64,000 bases of DNA from Marinobacter sp. MDS2 (GTDB lineage: Bacteria; Pseudomonadota; Gammaproteobacteria; Pseudomonadales; Oleiphilaceae). Made by a program: the position numbers and the translations under genes. Where the stretch lies: contig NZ_JAVAJF010000001.1 of assembly GCF_030718085.1 (NCBI RefSeq), positions 372,001-436,000 of the forward strand. The letters run 5' to 3'. Within the stretch, counting starts at the first letter, position 1; each line of letters starts with the position of its first letter. The notes under the pieces were generated by a model. It saw only the letters and a list, made by a program, of their open reading frames with translations. It was not told the DNA's origin and made no database searches. Below, piece after piece: positions 26,663 through 35,991 of this stretch.

Positions 26663-26893
26663 TCAGTTGCGGGTAAAGCGTTTTTCGATTACCTCGCGGG
26701 CGTTTTCAAGCTGCTCGGCCAGGCTCTTATACGCCTCCGCGTGGCCCTGCAGGCGGCCCGTACCCAGCGGGTTGTCCGCCATTTCCAGCTTGTCCCGGCA
26801 TTCCTCTCGGAGCCGTCGCAGCAGGGTTAGCAGGTGCTGGCCATCCGGCGTGCTGGCGATTCGGGCCAGCGCTTTCCAGTCGTGCTCGTTCAT
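26663..26893 (-). CDS. Small helical phage protein overlapping portal (76 aa)
   Basis: Begins MNEHDWKALARIASTPDGQ, with a charged helical body (LLRRLREECRDKLEMADN) and a conserved-looking GRLQGHAEAYKSLAEQLENAREVIEKR end. Similar small helical proteins follow portal genes in many phages; no function is known. GGCGGA precedes the ATG. Its first 167 nt overlap, out of phase, the low-complexity C-terminal tail of the portal frame. The protein sequence itself looks ordered, so I regard this as the ancestral gene in the overlap. Confidence 0.7.
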   Translation of the reverse strand: MNEHDWKALARIASTPDGQHLLTLLRRLREECRDKLEMADNPLGTGRLQGHAEAYKSLAEQLENAREVIEKRFTRN

Positions 26894-29015
26894 GCTGTCC
26901 GCCTTGCATCATGTTCAGAATCTCGGCCAGCATCTTGCGGGCCTCCAACGGGGTCAGGGTTTGTGTGCGCTGCGCCTCAGCCCGCGTTTCATCGACTTCG
27001 GCCATGGCTTTCTCGGCTTCGGCCGACTTCTCCTGCGCCTCGGCCTGCTTGATGATGCGGTCCAGCTCCTGCATCATCTGCCCCGTCTCGTTCTGCGCGG
27101 CCATGTTCTTTTCCATCTCGTCTTCGGACGGAATGGCACCGGGCAAATCCAGCTTCTCAGCAATGGACGCCAGCAGTTTGCGCCGGCCTTCTTGGCCGAT
27201 GATGCCCATATCAATCGGGTTGGCGGTCATCTGCAGGAATTGCGAGCGCATCTGGTGCGTCTGCTCACGAATCAGCATGGCCGACGAACCGCGCGGGATG
27301 ACGCTCACATCGCCCTTAATGCTTTGGTCGTCGCTGTACTGCATGTTGTGCAGCCACAGCGCCTCGATCACGCGGCGAATCACGCCCCGGTCGATGTGGC
27401 GAATGGCGTCCTTGATGCCCTTGTTGGCGCTCTCCATCAGCATGGACAGGCCGGTGGCTGTGCTGCCGGCCCCGCCCACGCGCTCGTTGCCGTAGGTGTA
27501 GCGCGGAATGTTGGTGGCGTCGTCGGCGCGAATCTCAAACTTCTCGTACACCGCCAGCAGCTCGGCGGCGTTGCTCGTGGGCTGGTAAAAGCGCACCGCC
27601 GGGTTGTTGCCGGTCACGTTGGAGTCTTTGGTGCGCCACACCTTCCACGGGTACATCTCGGTGGGGTCTTCGGTCGGGTCCAGTCGGTCTTCGTACACCT
27701 CCACCTGCGGGCCGGACGAAATGGCCAGGTTGTTCACCAGGCTTCGGGCGGTGGCGTTGCACACGTCCTGAATGTCGGCCATCAGCTCGGGAATGCCCAT
27801 GCCCCAGAACGAGCCGGGGATCGGCTGAAAGCTGGCCTTGTGGTACGGGCGACGCTCCAACGGGTCGCGGTTGAACTTGACGCGAATCACATGCTGGCCG
27901 ATCAGCGTGGCTTCCACCTCGTACTCGGCCAGCGGGTCGTCCACTTCGCTCGGATCCACCCCCCACTGCAGCAGGCTGGTGCCCTGCGCCCCGCCGCAAT
28001 AAATCAGGGCGTCGATGGTCTGGCCGCGGGTCAGCCATTCGTGTCCGCGCCCTTCCAGCTCGGCCCGTTCACCGTCGGTCCACAGCCAGTCGCGCAGGCC
28101 GGTCTGGCCGTGCTCGCTCAACACTTCGCGGATCGCGTCGGCGTTGTACGACGGCACGCCGATCAGTTTGTTCAGGTGGGCGCGGGTCATCCGGGCGCGC
28201 TCGATGATGTACGCCCCGTCGTCGATGCTGGTGGCGTCCGGGCTGGGGTACATATCGAACGGGCTGACGCGATACCACTCCGGCTTGATCTCTTTGGTTT
28301 TGACGGCCTTCCAGCCGGCTTGCCACGCCAAGGCCGACACGCGGCGCAAGTTGTGCCCGCGAATGAACGCGGCGGGGTAGGTGGCAAAGTCGTCGATAAA
28401 CGCTTCCAGCGCGTCGTCCCACTCGCCCTCGGCCAGCTGGTCGGCAATCAGCTCTTCGTGCCGCTCGGCGGCCTCCTGCGCTTTTTCCTGAACCGCGTGG
28501 CGAATGTGCGCCTCGGCAGCGGTCATCAGTTGTTGCGGGTCGGGCTGCTCGCCCGATTGCTGGGCTTCCATCAGCGCCCGCTGCATGAATTGCTGGAACA
28601 CCGGCTGCACGAATTCAGGCGGCAGGTCGGCAATCGGCGTCGGGCTCAAGCCCCACGGTTTCTCGCTGGCCGGCATCAGAATGTCGCGCACCCACGACGC
28701 GGCGGCCCGGCATTTGGTGGCCGTCAGCATCATGTAAATGGCGCTGCCGCCCTCCCCTTTGATGGCCGACAGCTTGCTCGGGTCGTACTCGCCCTTCCGG
28801 CGGCGCAGGCAATCCAGCAGGCGCTGTTCCACCTCCTGTTTGGCCATCTTGGCTTCTTCCCAAGAACGCCGAATGTGCGAGGCCAGCGAGCTTTCAAACA
28901 CGGCGGTGCGGCGCGCCTCGGCATCGGCCAGACGTTGCGCCTCCTGAAGCTCATCGTCGCGCAACTCGGCGGCAGATCGGTACTGCATCAGGCCAAGACT
29001 AGCCATTCGCGGCAA
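26727..29015 (-). CDS. Portal protein (762 aa)
   Basis: Large head-to-tail connector that forms the DNA gate at one capsid vertex. Recognisable parts are the N-terminal helical wing region (RSWEEAKMAKQEVEQRLLDCLRR), a core with WYRVSPFDMYPSPDATSIDD, and the stem region SFWGMGIPELMADIQDVCNATARSLVNN followed by TGLSMLMESANKGIKDAIRHIDRG. A helical C-terminal crown/barrel (QELDRIIKQAEAQEKSAEAEKA) follows. The last about 55 residues are Pro/Gly/Ala-rich and overlap the 76-residue gene. Start at 29015 overlaps the upstream gene by 17 nt. A later ATG (29006) is possible. Confidence 0.85.
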   Translation of the reverse strand: MPRMASLGLMQYRSAAELRDDELQEAQRLADAEARRTAVFESSLASHIRRSWEEAKMAKQEVEQRLLDCLRRRKGEYDPSKLSAIKGEGGSAIYMMLTATKCRAAASWVRDILMPASEKPWGLSPTPIADLPPEFVQPVFQQFMQRALMEAQQSGEQPDPQQLMTAAEAHIRHAVQEKAQEAAERHEELIADQLAEGEWDDALEAFIDDFATYPAAFIRGHNLRRVSALAWQAGWKAVKTKEIKPEWYRVSPFDMYPSPDATSIDDGAYIIERARMTRAHLNKLIGVPSYNADAIREVLSEHGQTGLRDWLWTDGERAELEGRGHEWLTRGQTIDALIYCGGAQGTSLLQWGVDPSEVDDPLAEYEVEATLIGQHVIRVKFNRDPLERRPYHKASFQPIPGSFWGMGIPELMADIQDVCNATARSLVNNLAISSGPQVEVYEDRLDPTEDPTEMYPWKVWRTKDSNVTGNNPAVRFYQPTSNAAELLAVYEKFEIRADDATNIPRYTYGNERVGGAGSTATGLSMLMESANKGIKDAIRHIDRGVIRRVIEALWLHNMQYSDDQSIKGDVSVIPRGSSAMLIREQTHQMRSQFLQMTANPIDMGIIGQEGRRKLLASIAEKLDLPGAIPSEDEMEKNMAAQNETGQMMQELDRIIKQAEAQEKSAEAEKAMAEVDETRAEAQRTQTLTPLEARKMLAEILNMMQGGQHERARLESAGPNRQHAGWPAPANPAATAPRGMPGQAGNGGQPAGYGPPAGPRGGV

Positions 29016-29394
29016 CCCCTTGTGTCAATGCGTGATAGAGGGCAGCGTTGCTCTCTCGGCGGGTGTGGCGACGACGGTGCGCGTCCTGAATGATGCCGTT
29101 CAGTTGCTTGAACAGCCCTTGCACGCACTCCACCGGCGCGGCTTCAAACTCTCTCAAGCTCACGTTCAAGGTCACACCGTAACCGCCGCGAATCGCAAAC
29201 TGCAGGCGCACGCCGGGGTGCCGGTCGGTGACCTTGGCCTCGAACAGAATCGGGTCGATCTGGATGCCGTTTACGTCGTTCCGGAACCGCTCACCCACCT
29301 CGACCAGTCCGCTTTTGGAGACGGCCTGCGCCAGCACAACCGCCACCTCTCGTTGCGTCAGACTGACCGGCTTGTTGGTTTCGAGAATTGCCAT
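28999..29394 (-). CDS. Uncharacterised protein between terminase and portal (131 aa)
   Basis: Begins MAILETNKPVSLTQREVAVVL. It shows a regular alternation of helices and strands, with no recognised motif, signal peptide or membrane segment. It is encoded 8 nt after the large terminase gene and overlaps the portal start by 17 nt, so it is translated with the packaging genes. A role in packaging or head assembly is possible but only by position. Confidence 0.6.
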   Translation of the reverse strand: MAILETNKPVSLTQREVAVVLAQAVSKSGLVEVGERFRNDVNGIQIDPILFEAKVTDRHPGVRLQFAIRGGYGVTLNVSLREFEAAPVECVQGLFKQLNGIIQDAHRRRHTRRESNAALYHALTQGVAANG

Positions 29395-29402
29395 GCGTGC
29401 TC

Positions 29403-30851
29403 CTACGTGTGTGCGGCCCAGTTGCCTCGACGGGCGACTGGGCGGGCCATTCGATTGGGGCGAACGACCGAATCAATCGGGTGAAACGTCAATGCCAGAC
29501 TGTCCGCCTTATCGGGCGACGGTATGCCGCGCGATTTCATATCCTTTTTGGACTCCATCTGAATGCGCAGCTTCTTGTCGTAGCCGTACTCGATGCTGGT
29601 GAGGTCGTCCTTGAGTTCGCGGTCGCCGGCGGGCAGGTCGGCGTCCTTGAGCCAGATTTTGATTTGCCCCCACAGCCACGCGCGAATGTTGACGAACTCC
29701 GCCGGTGCCGGAGCGGTGCCAGCGGGCTGAACGTCGATCACCGGCAACTTAAACCGCTTGAGCTGATCGACCACGCCGCCGCCCACACCGGGGCCGTCAA
29801 CACAGATTGCGGCCACGCCGCCTTTGTCGAGGTACAGGTCGCGCACTTTGTCCGCCACCTCGATGGTGTCCAGCCCTCGATAGGCGTACTGATAGTGAAT
29901 CTTTGGCCCTTGGCGCAGCGTAATCACCGACTGGTCGTTGCCGAATCGCGCCACGTCCACGCCCATAATCAGCGGGTAATGCGCAAACACCCGAGGGTCC
30001 TGGGTGCGCTCTTGCGCCTCCGTCACCTCTTCGTCTGAAATGAACTGGCTTTCAGATACCCTCGGGAACTCGCCGCGCACCCGCACTCGGAAGAAATCCG
30101 AGTCTTCGCCATAGTCTTCGCGCCACTGCTCAATCTCGGTTTTGTTGGTCATGCGACAAGTGCGCGAATCCACCTGTCGCGTATTCCAGCGATGGCGCAT
30201 GCCTCGGAAGCATTCGCGGAAACGGCCGGTGTTGCGCACCGGGTTGCCGTACACGAACCAGAACGCCCCCGGGGTCGTCATGGCTCCTTCGGTGACCTCC
30301 CAGATCACGTCCGCCACGGTACTGGCTTCGTCGTAGATCACCAGCACGTCTTCGGCGTGCAAGCCGGCGAACGAATCCGAATTGTTCTCACTCCACGCAA
30401 TCGCCGTCACGCCCCACGTTTCAGGGCTCTCAATGGCGTAGAAACGGGTGGCCGTCCAGTTGAACCAGTGCTTGTTGATCGCGCGCTGATGCCAGACCGA
30501 CAACTCCCGCCAGGTCGTGCTGTTCAGCTGCGCCTGCGTACCGGCCGTGATGCGTCCGGCACAGTGCGGGCGGGTGCTGCAGAACCAGAGAATGATCCAC
30601 GCGGTTTCGGCCGATTTGCCGATGCCGTGACCGGACGTGGTGGCGTCTCGCATCGCAAGCGGCTTGCCGCTCAGGATGTGGTCGCGTATGTCGTTGAGCT
30701 GATTTCGCTGCCACGCATCGGGGCCGTCGGGGTATTTTTCCAGCGGCGTGCCCGGTACACCCCACGGGAACGCCAGCAACACATACCGTAGCGGGTCGTC
30801 CCAGCACTTCGCGATTTCTTCGCGCAGCCGGCGCTCGTTCAGATCACTCAT
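29403..30851 (-). CDS. terL: Terminase large subunit (482 aa)
   Basis: DNA-packaging motor with ATPase and nuclease domains. The ATPase part has a Walker A-like loop (TTSGHGIGKSAETAW, near residues 70-85), a coupling segment (ITAGTQAQLN) and Walker B (VLVIYDEAS, near 169-177). The RNase H-like nuclease part has three acidic sites: MGVDVARFGNDQS (near 293), CVDGPGVGGG (near 345) and SPDKADSLALTF (near 451). Length is normal for the family. It overlaps the small subunit by 8 nt. No intein interrupts this gene, unlike DnaB of the same phage. Confidence 0.92.
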   Translation of the reverse strand: MSDLNERRLREEIAKCWDDPLRYVLLAFPWGVPGTPLEKYPDGPDAWQRNQLNDIRDHILSGKPLAMRDATTSGHGIGKSAETAWIILWFCSTRPHCAGRITAGTQAQLNSTTWRELSVWHQRAINKHWFNWTATRFYAIESPETWGVTAIAWSENNSDSFAGLHAEDVLVIYDEASTVADVIWEVTEGAMTTPGAFWFVYGNPVRNTGRFRECFRGMRHRWNTRQVDSRTCRMTNKTEIEQWREDYGEDSDFFRVRVRGEFPRVSESQFISDEEVTEAQERTQDPRVFAHYPLIMGVDVARFGNDQSVITLRQGPKIHYQYAYRGLDTIEVADKVRDLYLDKGGVAAICVDGPGVGGGVVDQLKRFKLPVIDVQPAGTAPAPAEFVNIRAWLWGQIKIWLKDADLPAGDRELKDDLTSIEYGYDKKLRIQMESKKDMKSRGIPSPDKADSLALTFHPIDSVVRPNRMARPVARRGNWAAHT

Positions 30852-31410
30852 CCAGCTCTCGAACGCGGTTGATGCCCGCTAGAAGCGCCTCGGCCAGCGA
30901 TTCGTTCTTCTGGCGGTTGTCCTTCTCGTAAGAGCCCAAGAACTTCATGAGCTTGTCCAGCGCGCTGCCCTTGTCCGAAATCTTGTACTCGGTCACGGTC
31001 ACCAATTTGCCGTCGTCACCCATCGGCATTTCCCGCACCTTGATGCCGGCAATGGCCGCTGCCACGTCATCATCCAGCTCCTGAATCGGGATCGGGTGGC
31101 CGCTGTTGGTGAACAGGCGGCGCGCATCGAACAGGCCAATGCGGATGATTTCTTTCAGTACCCGCTCCTGCGTGATGTCCGCCTTCTCGGCCACCTTGTC
31201 CGTTTTTTCGCGCAGGTACGATTGCGTGTACGGGTGGTTGAAATACTCGCACCCCATGGCCTCGCACACTTTCTGGCTGGCCCGTGGGTGCAGTGCGCCG
31301 TAACACTTGGTCGCATCGCCGCGCACTTCGTCCGGGCCGCCCCGGTACAGGTCGCCAAACTCCCGCATCTTGGCCTTGGTGGATTCTCTGGGGTTCGCGG
31401 AAAGAGCCAT
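30844..31410 (-). CDS. terS: Terminase small subunit (188 aa)
   Basis: DNA-recognition partner of the packaging motor, of the Terminase_2 type. The N-terminal part has an HTH-like segment (RASQKVCEAMGCEYFNHPYTQ), followed by the conserved middle ADITQERVLKEIIRIGLFDARRLF written here in part, and HPIPIQELDDDVAAAIAG, both typical of this family. The C-terminus is a charged oligomerisation tail. It shares one nucleotide with the preceding adhesin-like gene (TAATG) and overlaps terL by 8 nt. Confidence 0.88.
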   Translation of the reverse strand: MALSANPRESTKAKMREFGDLYRGGPDEVRGDATKCYGALHPRASQKVCEAMGCEYFNHPYTQSYLREKTDKVAEKADITQERVLKEIIRIGLFDARRLFTNSGHPIPIQELDDDVAAAIAGIKVREMPMGDDGKLVTVTEYKISDKGSALDKLMKFLGSYEKDNRQKNESLAEALLAGINRVRELDE

Positions 31411-33416
31411 TAGTGCATCCGGTTAATCAGGATCATCAGAACCTGGAAGACGGCGGTTCGATACCCGGTGGTGGTGACTTGCAGTTGCAGTGGCACGGCC
31501 TCGCCCTCTTCCGTCGGGTTGGCCGTCAGCCACACCTTGACGCGATCCTGATTGGCCACTTGCCCTATCGCTTGAACGTCCAAGGACGCGGAGTGCTCGG
31601 TGACCGCCCACGAATCCTGCGCAATGCCGTCGCCTTCCAGCGCCAGCCAGTCGGTCAGGTCAAAATCAAAATCCATGACCTCGCCCGCCTGCAACACAAA
31701 CGTCTTGGCAAATCCTGACGGGGTAGCGGGCCGGCGCACGGCTGCGGTTCGGCGCGCCGGTGCCGGCTTGTCGAACGGGTAATTGGTGGCCGGCAGCACC
31801 GTAACAATGCGCGTAGCGGTGCCGACGTTGCCGGTGTTGTCGGAGACGCTGTAGGTTATCGGGTAGCTGCCGGAGCGGGTGGTGTCCACCGTGCCCGTAG
31901 CCACAACCTGCCCGGTCAGAACGCCGTCCACGTTGTCGGTGGCGGCGTAGCCCGGCTCGGACCATGTGTCGCCCACGGTCAGCGTGATGTTGCCGCCCAC
32001 CAGCGTGATGACCGGAGCCGTGGTGTCGTCCGGCACGTACTCGACGACGGTCACCGTTCGCGTGGTGCTGGCGCTGTTGCCAGCGTCGTCTGCAACCGTG
32101 TAGGCCAGGGTCTGCGCGCCCAGTTGGTTCTCGTCAATCGTGCCGGTGACCTGCACTGACATCGTGAGGTCGCCGTCGGCGTTGTCGGTGGCGGTGTAAC
32201 CGGGCTCCACATACGGCGTACCCTGCACCAGCGTGACGTTGCCGCCGACCAAGGAGATGGTTGGCTTAACCGTATCCGCCAACGTGGTGGAGCGGAACGT
32301 GCCGCTTTGGCGGTTGCCCACCGGGCCGATGTGCAGCGTGGTGGTGACCGCCGTGCCGTAGGTGTCCGCCGAGGTGTGCTGAACCTGGATGCGGTCGTTC
32401 AACCGCACCGTGCCCGGGTCGGCGGTGAACACGCTCCAGTCGTTGCCCGCGTTGGTCGATTTTGACCACAAACCGTTGACGACCTCCACCGGGATGTCCA
32501 CCCCGGCATCGACCTCGGTCACCGTGATGACGTTGGACGTTTGCGCCAGACTGCGCGCCACCGAGTTTTTGGCCGTGAAGGTGAACGGGGCCGGCTGCAA
32601 ATCCGCCACGCTTTCGAGGCCGGTGGTGTCGATGGTGAGGTAGTGGATTACCCCGTCCGTCGCGACGAACCAGACCGGGAAAATGGCCTCCAGGTCGGTT
32701 TGGAAATTGCCGTGCTGATCGAAACTGCCCGAGGATTTCTGCGCAATCAGTTGCTCGGTCGCCACCGGCAAGCGGCTCCACTGTTCGAACAGATATGGCT
32801 CAATCGGATCGACCAACGTGGCCAGATTGCGGTTGCTGCCGACCACCAGCTGCGCGGTCGTGGACGCCAATTGTTGCGTGATGACCGGGCCAGCGGTTTG
32901 CACCGCCGAGGGGTTGCCGGACGCGTCCTGATGCACAAAATGCGCGTAGTAGGTGGTCGAGAGTGGCAGGCCGGTGTAACTGCGCGTCTGCGCTCCGGTG
33001 GCGCTGACGGCCTGACTGTCGCCGTTGGCGATCACGTCGCCCTGGGTTTCGGTGGCGTTGGACGTTAGCCAGATGAACAGCGTCCCGCCCGACTCGTCGG
33101 TGTCCACCCCGGTATCCACCGCGTCCGGGCCAGCCAGCACGAGGCTTGGGTTGGACAGGATTGGGGCCGTTTGGTCGGCGGGGCCGATCTGATAGCTGAT
33201 GGTTTCGTTGTTGCCGTTGGCCTGAACGTGGCGCAGGGTGTGCAGCCCGTTCGGGCCGGTGGTCACACCGTCCGCGCCCACCGTCAACTCGCCCGGGTAT
33301 TCCAGCTGGTCGCCGGCCACCGGCGTGGCGGTAAACGCGGCATCCCCGGCCCAGCTCGTCAGGTCAATGAACAGCCGCCCGGTTTCCGGGATGAGGCTTG
33401 CCGACACGCTCGCCAT
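31410..33416 (-). CDS. Adhesin-like virion protein with DUF5011/HYR-type Ig domains (668 aa)
   Basis: A long beta-rich protein. Fibronectin-like modules occupy about residues 75-180. Two DUF5011-type bacterial Ig-like repeats lie at about 380-545, both with the pattern TxxLVGGN(V/I)TL, VEPGY-type turn and ATDNxDG; the second ends VSDNTGN. An Arg/Ala/Pro hinge and a last beta domain follow. There is no signal peptide, so it is a phage structural or decoration protein rather than a secreted adhesin. It lies between the lysis and packaging genes with two other beta-rich proteins. Receptor or polysaccharide binding is likely; the exact place in the virion is unknown. Confidence 0.7.
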   Translation of the reverse strand: MASVSASLIPETGRLFIDLTSWAGDAAFTATPVAGDQLEYPGELTVGADGVTTGPNGLHTLRHVQANGNNETISYQIGPADQTAPILSNPSLVLAGPDAVDTGVDTDESGGTLFIWLTSNATETQGDVIANGDSQAVSATGAQTRSYTGLPLSTTYYAHFVHQDASGNPSAVQTAGPVITQQLASTTAQLVVGSNRNLATLVDPIEPYLFEQWSRLPVATEQLIAQKSSGSFDQHGNFQTDLEAIFPVWFVATDGVIHYLTIDTTGLESVADLQPAPFTFTAKNSVARSLAQTSNVITVTEVDAGVDIPVEVVNGLWSKSTNAGNDWSVFTADPGTVRLNDRIQVQHTSADTYGTAVTTTLHIGPVGNRQSGTFRSTTLADTVKPTISLVGGNVTLVQGTPYVEPGYTATDNADGDLTMSVQVTGTIDENQLGAQTLAYTVADDAGNSASTTRTVTVVEYVPDDTTAPVITLVGGNITLTVGDTWSEPGYAATDNVDGVLTGQVVATGTVDTTRSGSYPITYSVSDNTGNVGTATRIVTVLPATNYPFDKPAPARRTAAVRRPATPSGFAKTFVLQAGEVMDFDFDLTDWLALEGDGIAQDSWAVTEHSASLDVQAIGQVANQDRVKVWLTANPTEEGEAVPLQLQVTTTGYRTAVFQVLMILINRMH

Positions 33417-34597
33417 TACACGGTCCCCAACTCAATCGTCACGGTGCCAAACAGCAAGCCCGTGGCGGTGCCGGACGATGGCAGCGCGGGCATGGTGCCG
33501 GTCGCTGTGCCGCCGTGCTTACTGCTACCGTCCACCGTGTCGCTGATCGTGACTGCCACCGTGATGCTGTTGCCGTTGCTGTCGGTGATGGTGACCGGGC
33601 TGACCGGGGCGCTGTCGTAGTCGCTGTAGGTCAGCGTGAAGCTGGCGCCGGGCTGGAGGTCGGCGGAGAGGGTGACTGTCGGTGTTGGAACTGGATCACC
33701 GGTATAGCCAAACAGCAGAATTTGCGGTGACGCATCGCCGGCCTCGACATATGTCTCAAATTCGCCAGCGGCATTAACGGGCGTTGACATGAAGGGCGAC
33801 GTAGTGCTGCTCTTGATTCGTCCGCCATCGTTGTTTGGCGTCCAGGCGCTGCCTTTTGCTCGCAGTTCGATCTTGGTATCGGAAGCGCTCGTCTCGCCCC
33901 AGCCAAATACGAAGGACGCCCCCGGGAACGAAACGTTTGCGTCCGCCCACAACCCGTCAGAGGTCACGCTTACCGCCGTTCCCGGCAGAGCCGTCACCGG
34001 TGAGGTGTCATATCCGAGGATTGTTCCTGAGATCGAGTCGGTGCTATAAAACTCGTTGGCCTCGTTCAGGGGGGTTAGGTGAATCCCCGCCGAGTTGTAC
34101 GGCCTTGATAAAGCCCCACCTGCCTCGGCGGGCGCCCAGGTGTTTTGGCCCTTGCCGATTATGAGCGTGGCGCTAAGTGGCACCGAAGCGTTTGCCACCG
34201 TAAGTTGCTCAACTCCGGCCACGTGCGCCTGCGTTGGTAGGGCCCCATCAACATCAAAGGGGATAAAGTCTGAGTCGGTGTATGCCAAAACAAAGAACCG
34301 AACGCCGGCCTCGAAATACAAATCCACCAGGCCGCCAGTGAGGCTAACGAAACTCGGATAACTGTATCGGCCAAGCGCATCCTGATGGATATGCGCGTTC
34401 GCTTTTCCGTTATCCCGAAGACCGACCCAGCGGTTTGACGAGCTTGTGTTTTCGATAAGGATGATCGCGCCGGTTGCGCCCGCCGCGACACCAAAAGAGG
34501 CGAGGTCGATGCCGGTATTCCACGCACCAGAGCCGTCGGTGGCTCCCGTGGCGGTAAGCCCCGTGATTTCCGTGTAATCTACGCCAACAATGCTCAT
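33416..34597 (-). CDS. Beta-rich virion protein, probable fibre or decoration (393 aa)
   Basis: Begins MSIVGVDYTEITGLTATGATDG. It is rich in Gly, Ser, Thr and Ala with a beta pattern throughout. The C-terminal about 90 residues (VTLSADLQPGASFTLTYSDYDS, then VTITDSNGNSITV) form a module similar to Ig-like phage surface domains, also echoed in the adjacent 668-residue protein. There is no signal peptide. It overlaps the upstream gene by 4 nt (ATGA) and touches the next by TAATG, so the three are made together. No closer identification is possible. Confidence 0.6.
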   Translation of the reverse strand: MSIVGVDYTEITGLTATGATDGSGAWNTGIDLASFGVAAGATGAIILIENTSSSNRWVGLRDNGKANAHIHQDALGRYSYPSFVSLTGGLVDLYFEAGVRFFVLAYTDSDFIPFDVDGALPTQAHVAGVEQLTVANASVPLSATLIIGKGQNTWAPAEAGGALSRPYNSAGIHLTPLNEANEFYSTDSISGTILGYDTSPVTALPGTAVSVTSDGLWADANVSFPGASFVFGWGETSASDTKIELRAKGSAWTPNNDGGRIKSSTTSPFMSTPVNAAGEFETYVEAGDASPQILLFGYTGDPVPTPTVTLSADLQPGASFTLTYSDYDSAPVSPVTITDSNGNSITVAVTISDTVDGSSKHGGTATGTMPALPSSGTATGLLFGTVTIELGTV

Positions 34598-35991
34598 TGA
34601 ACTGTCCCCAAAACTAAGCCGGCTGTATTGATGAGGTTATCCTCACCGTCGAAAATGAACGCCGAAACCGTCTCGCCCGCGCCGAAGTCGCCGTAATTCA
34701 GTTGGATTCGGATGGAATCGCTCGCCCACTCTTTAATTAGGCAGTCTTGGACTTTCGAGCACTGATCCCAGCTCGCGGCGTTTCCGAGCATAACCCTTGC
34801 CGGGTAGTCGTCGTAGACCCCGTTACAGTGTCGGAATTGGTGGCCACCCGGACTGCGGGCGGCATAGTCGGAGACGTGAGGACCAAGCCCAATACCAGCG
34901 GTGATTTCTGAGCGGGGTTTGCCGAGAGGTTGCGGGCCGTACACGTCCAGCACCCCATTGAGGCGCATCTTGCCGACCAAGGTATCGTCGTCTTTGCACA
35001 CCAATGAGGCCGCCATATGCTCCCACGTGGCAACTTTTTGTCGGAGCCCAGCGATGATCGCTGCTCGGCTTCCGTTCGGCCGCCATTCGCCGGCATCTGT
35101 TCCGATGATGACGTTATTGCCAACCGTCATGCGGGCTTGGGCAGGCACGCCGGCGTTCGTCTCGAATCGCCACCGCTTGCTCGCAGCCCACACCAAATAC
35201 GTTACACCGTCGCCGGTCGCAATCGCGCCAGATTGGACGCCTTGAATCGTGCAGCCGGCTTGAAAGTCGGTACTTGAAAACCCTTCTTTTTCGAGTGAGA
35301 TAATCTTGTTAACGGTATCTACGAAGGTAATCCGACCACCGACAGTATTGCCGGTAGCAGAGGACGTAATAATTACGTCTTCGCCAATCTCTGGGCCGTT
35401 GCCACCGATGAAAGGCCCGTTGGTGATTGACTCGTAGGATGTAGATACCAATTTCATAATGTCGGACGACTGCCAGCTCTTATAGGAGATATAGGCTCGG
35501 TCGGTCGTCTTGGGTGCGGGCGAGCCGCCCTGACCTACCGGTGCGGTCACTGGGTGACCGTCCGCCGAAGCGACATACGCAAACCCCGCTCGGGGGAAGA
35601 CAACATCTTCGCGGTCGGCGGTGTGACCAGTATCGGACATGTCATACGCACCGGAGTTTGTAACCAGCTCACCATGCGCAAGGGACTGCTCTTGGATGGT
35701 TTGCAGCACCCCGTTTAACCAAAGGCGGTCGCCTTCTTGGTATTGCAACTGAGAAGCATGAGGTCGCGTACCGAAATTGAACGTGCCGTCCGTCAGTATG
35801 CGAATGTCCGCTCCGTGGTCTACGCTGCCACCCACGGCAGACCACGAGAGAGCTTCGCCGCCGCCCCCACCGCCCCCGCCTGAACCTGCGCGGCTGCCAT
35901 CGCGCAACCCGGCCTTGGTCGCAATGATCGGCGCGGAATTGGCCTTGACGGTCTTCGGCGTGAGGTTGCGCAGTACGATGTTACTGGGCAT
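34594..35991 (-). CDS. Putative tail fibre / virion protein with poly-Gly hinge (465 aa)
   Basis: The first about 35 residues (MPSNIVLRNLTPKTVKANSAP) look like a virion-attachment peptide. A run of eight glycines at residues 38-45 is followed by a beta-rich body with GPFIGGNGPEIGEDVIITSSATGNTVGGR-type turns and no recognised enzyme motif. It resembles fibre or tip proteins encoded between lysis and terminase genes in some temperate phages. The glycine run is coded by G/C repeats, a slippage-prone tract. It overlaps the holin-like gene by 11 nt. Confidence 0.6.
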   Translation of the reverse strand: MPSNIVLRNLTPKTVKANSAPIIATKAGLRDGSRAGSGGGGGGGGEALSWSAVGGSVDHGADIRILTDGTFNFGTRPHASQLQYQEGDRLWLNGVLQTIQEQSLAHGELVTNSGAYDMSDTGHTADREDVVFPRAGFAYVASADGHPVTAPVGQGGSPAPKTTDRAYISYKSWQSSDIMKLVSTSYESITNGPFIGGNGPEIGEDVIITSSATGNTVGGRITFVDTVNKIISLEKEGFSSTDFQAGCTIQGVQSGAIATGDGVTYLVWAASKRWRFETNAGVPAQARMTVGNNVIIGTDAGEWRPNGSRAAIIAGLRQKVATWEHMAASLVCKDDDTLVGKMRLNGVLDVYGPQPLGKPRSEITAGIGLGPHVSDYAARSPGGHQFRHCNGVYDDYPARVMLGNAASWDQCSKVQDCLIKEWASDSIRIQLNYGDFGAGETVSAFIFDGEDNLINTAGLVLGTVQ

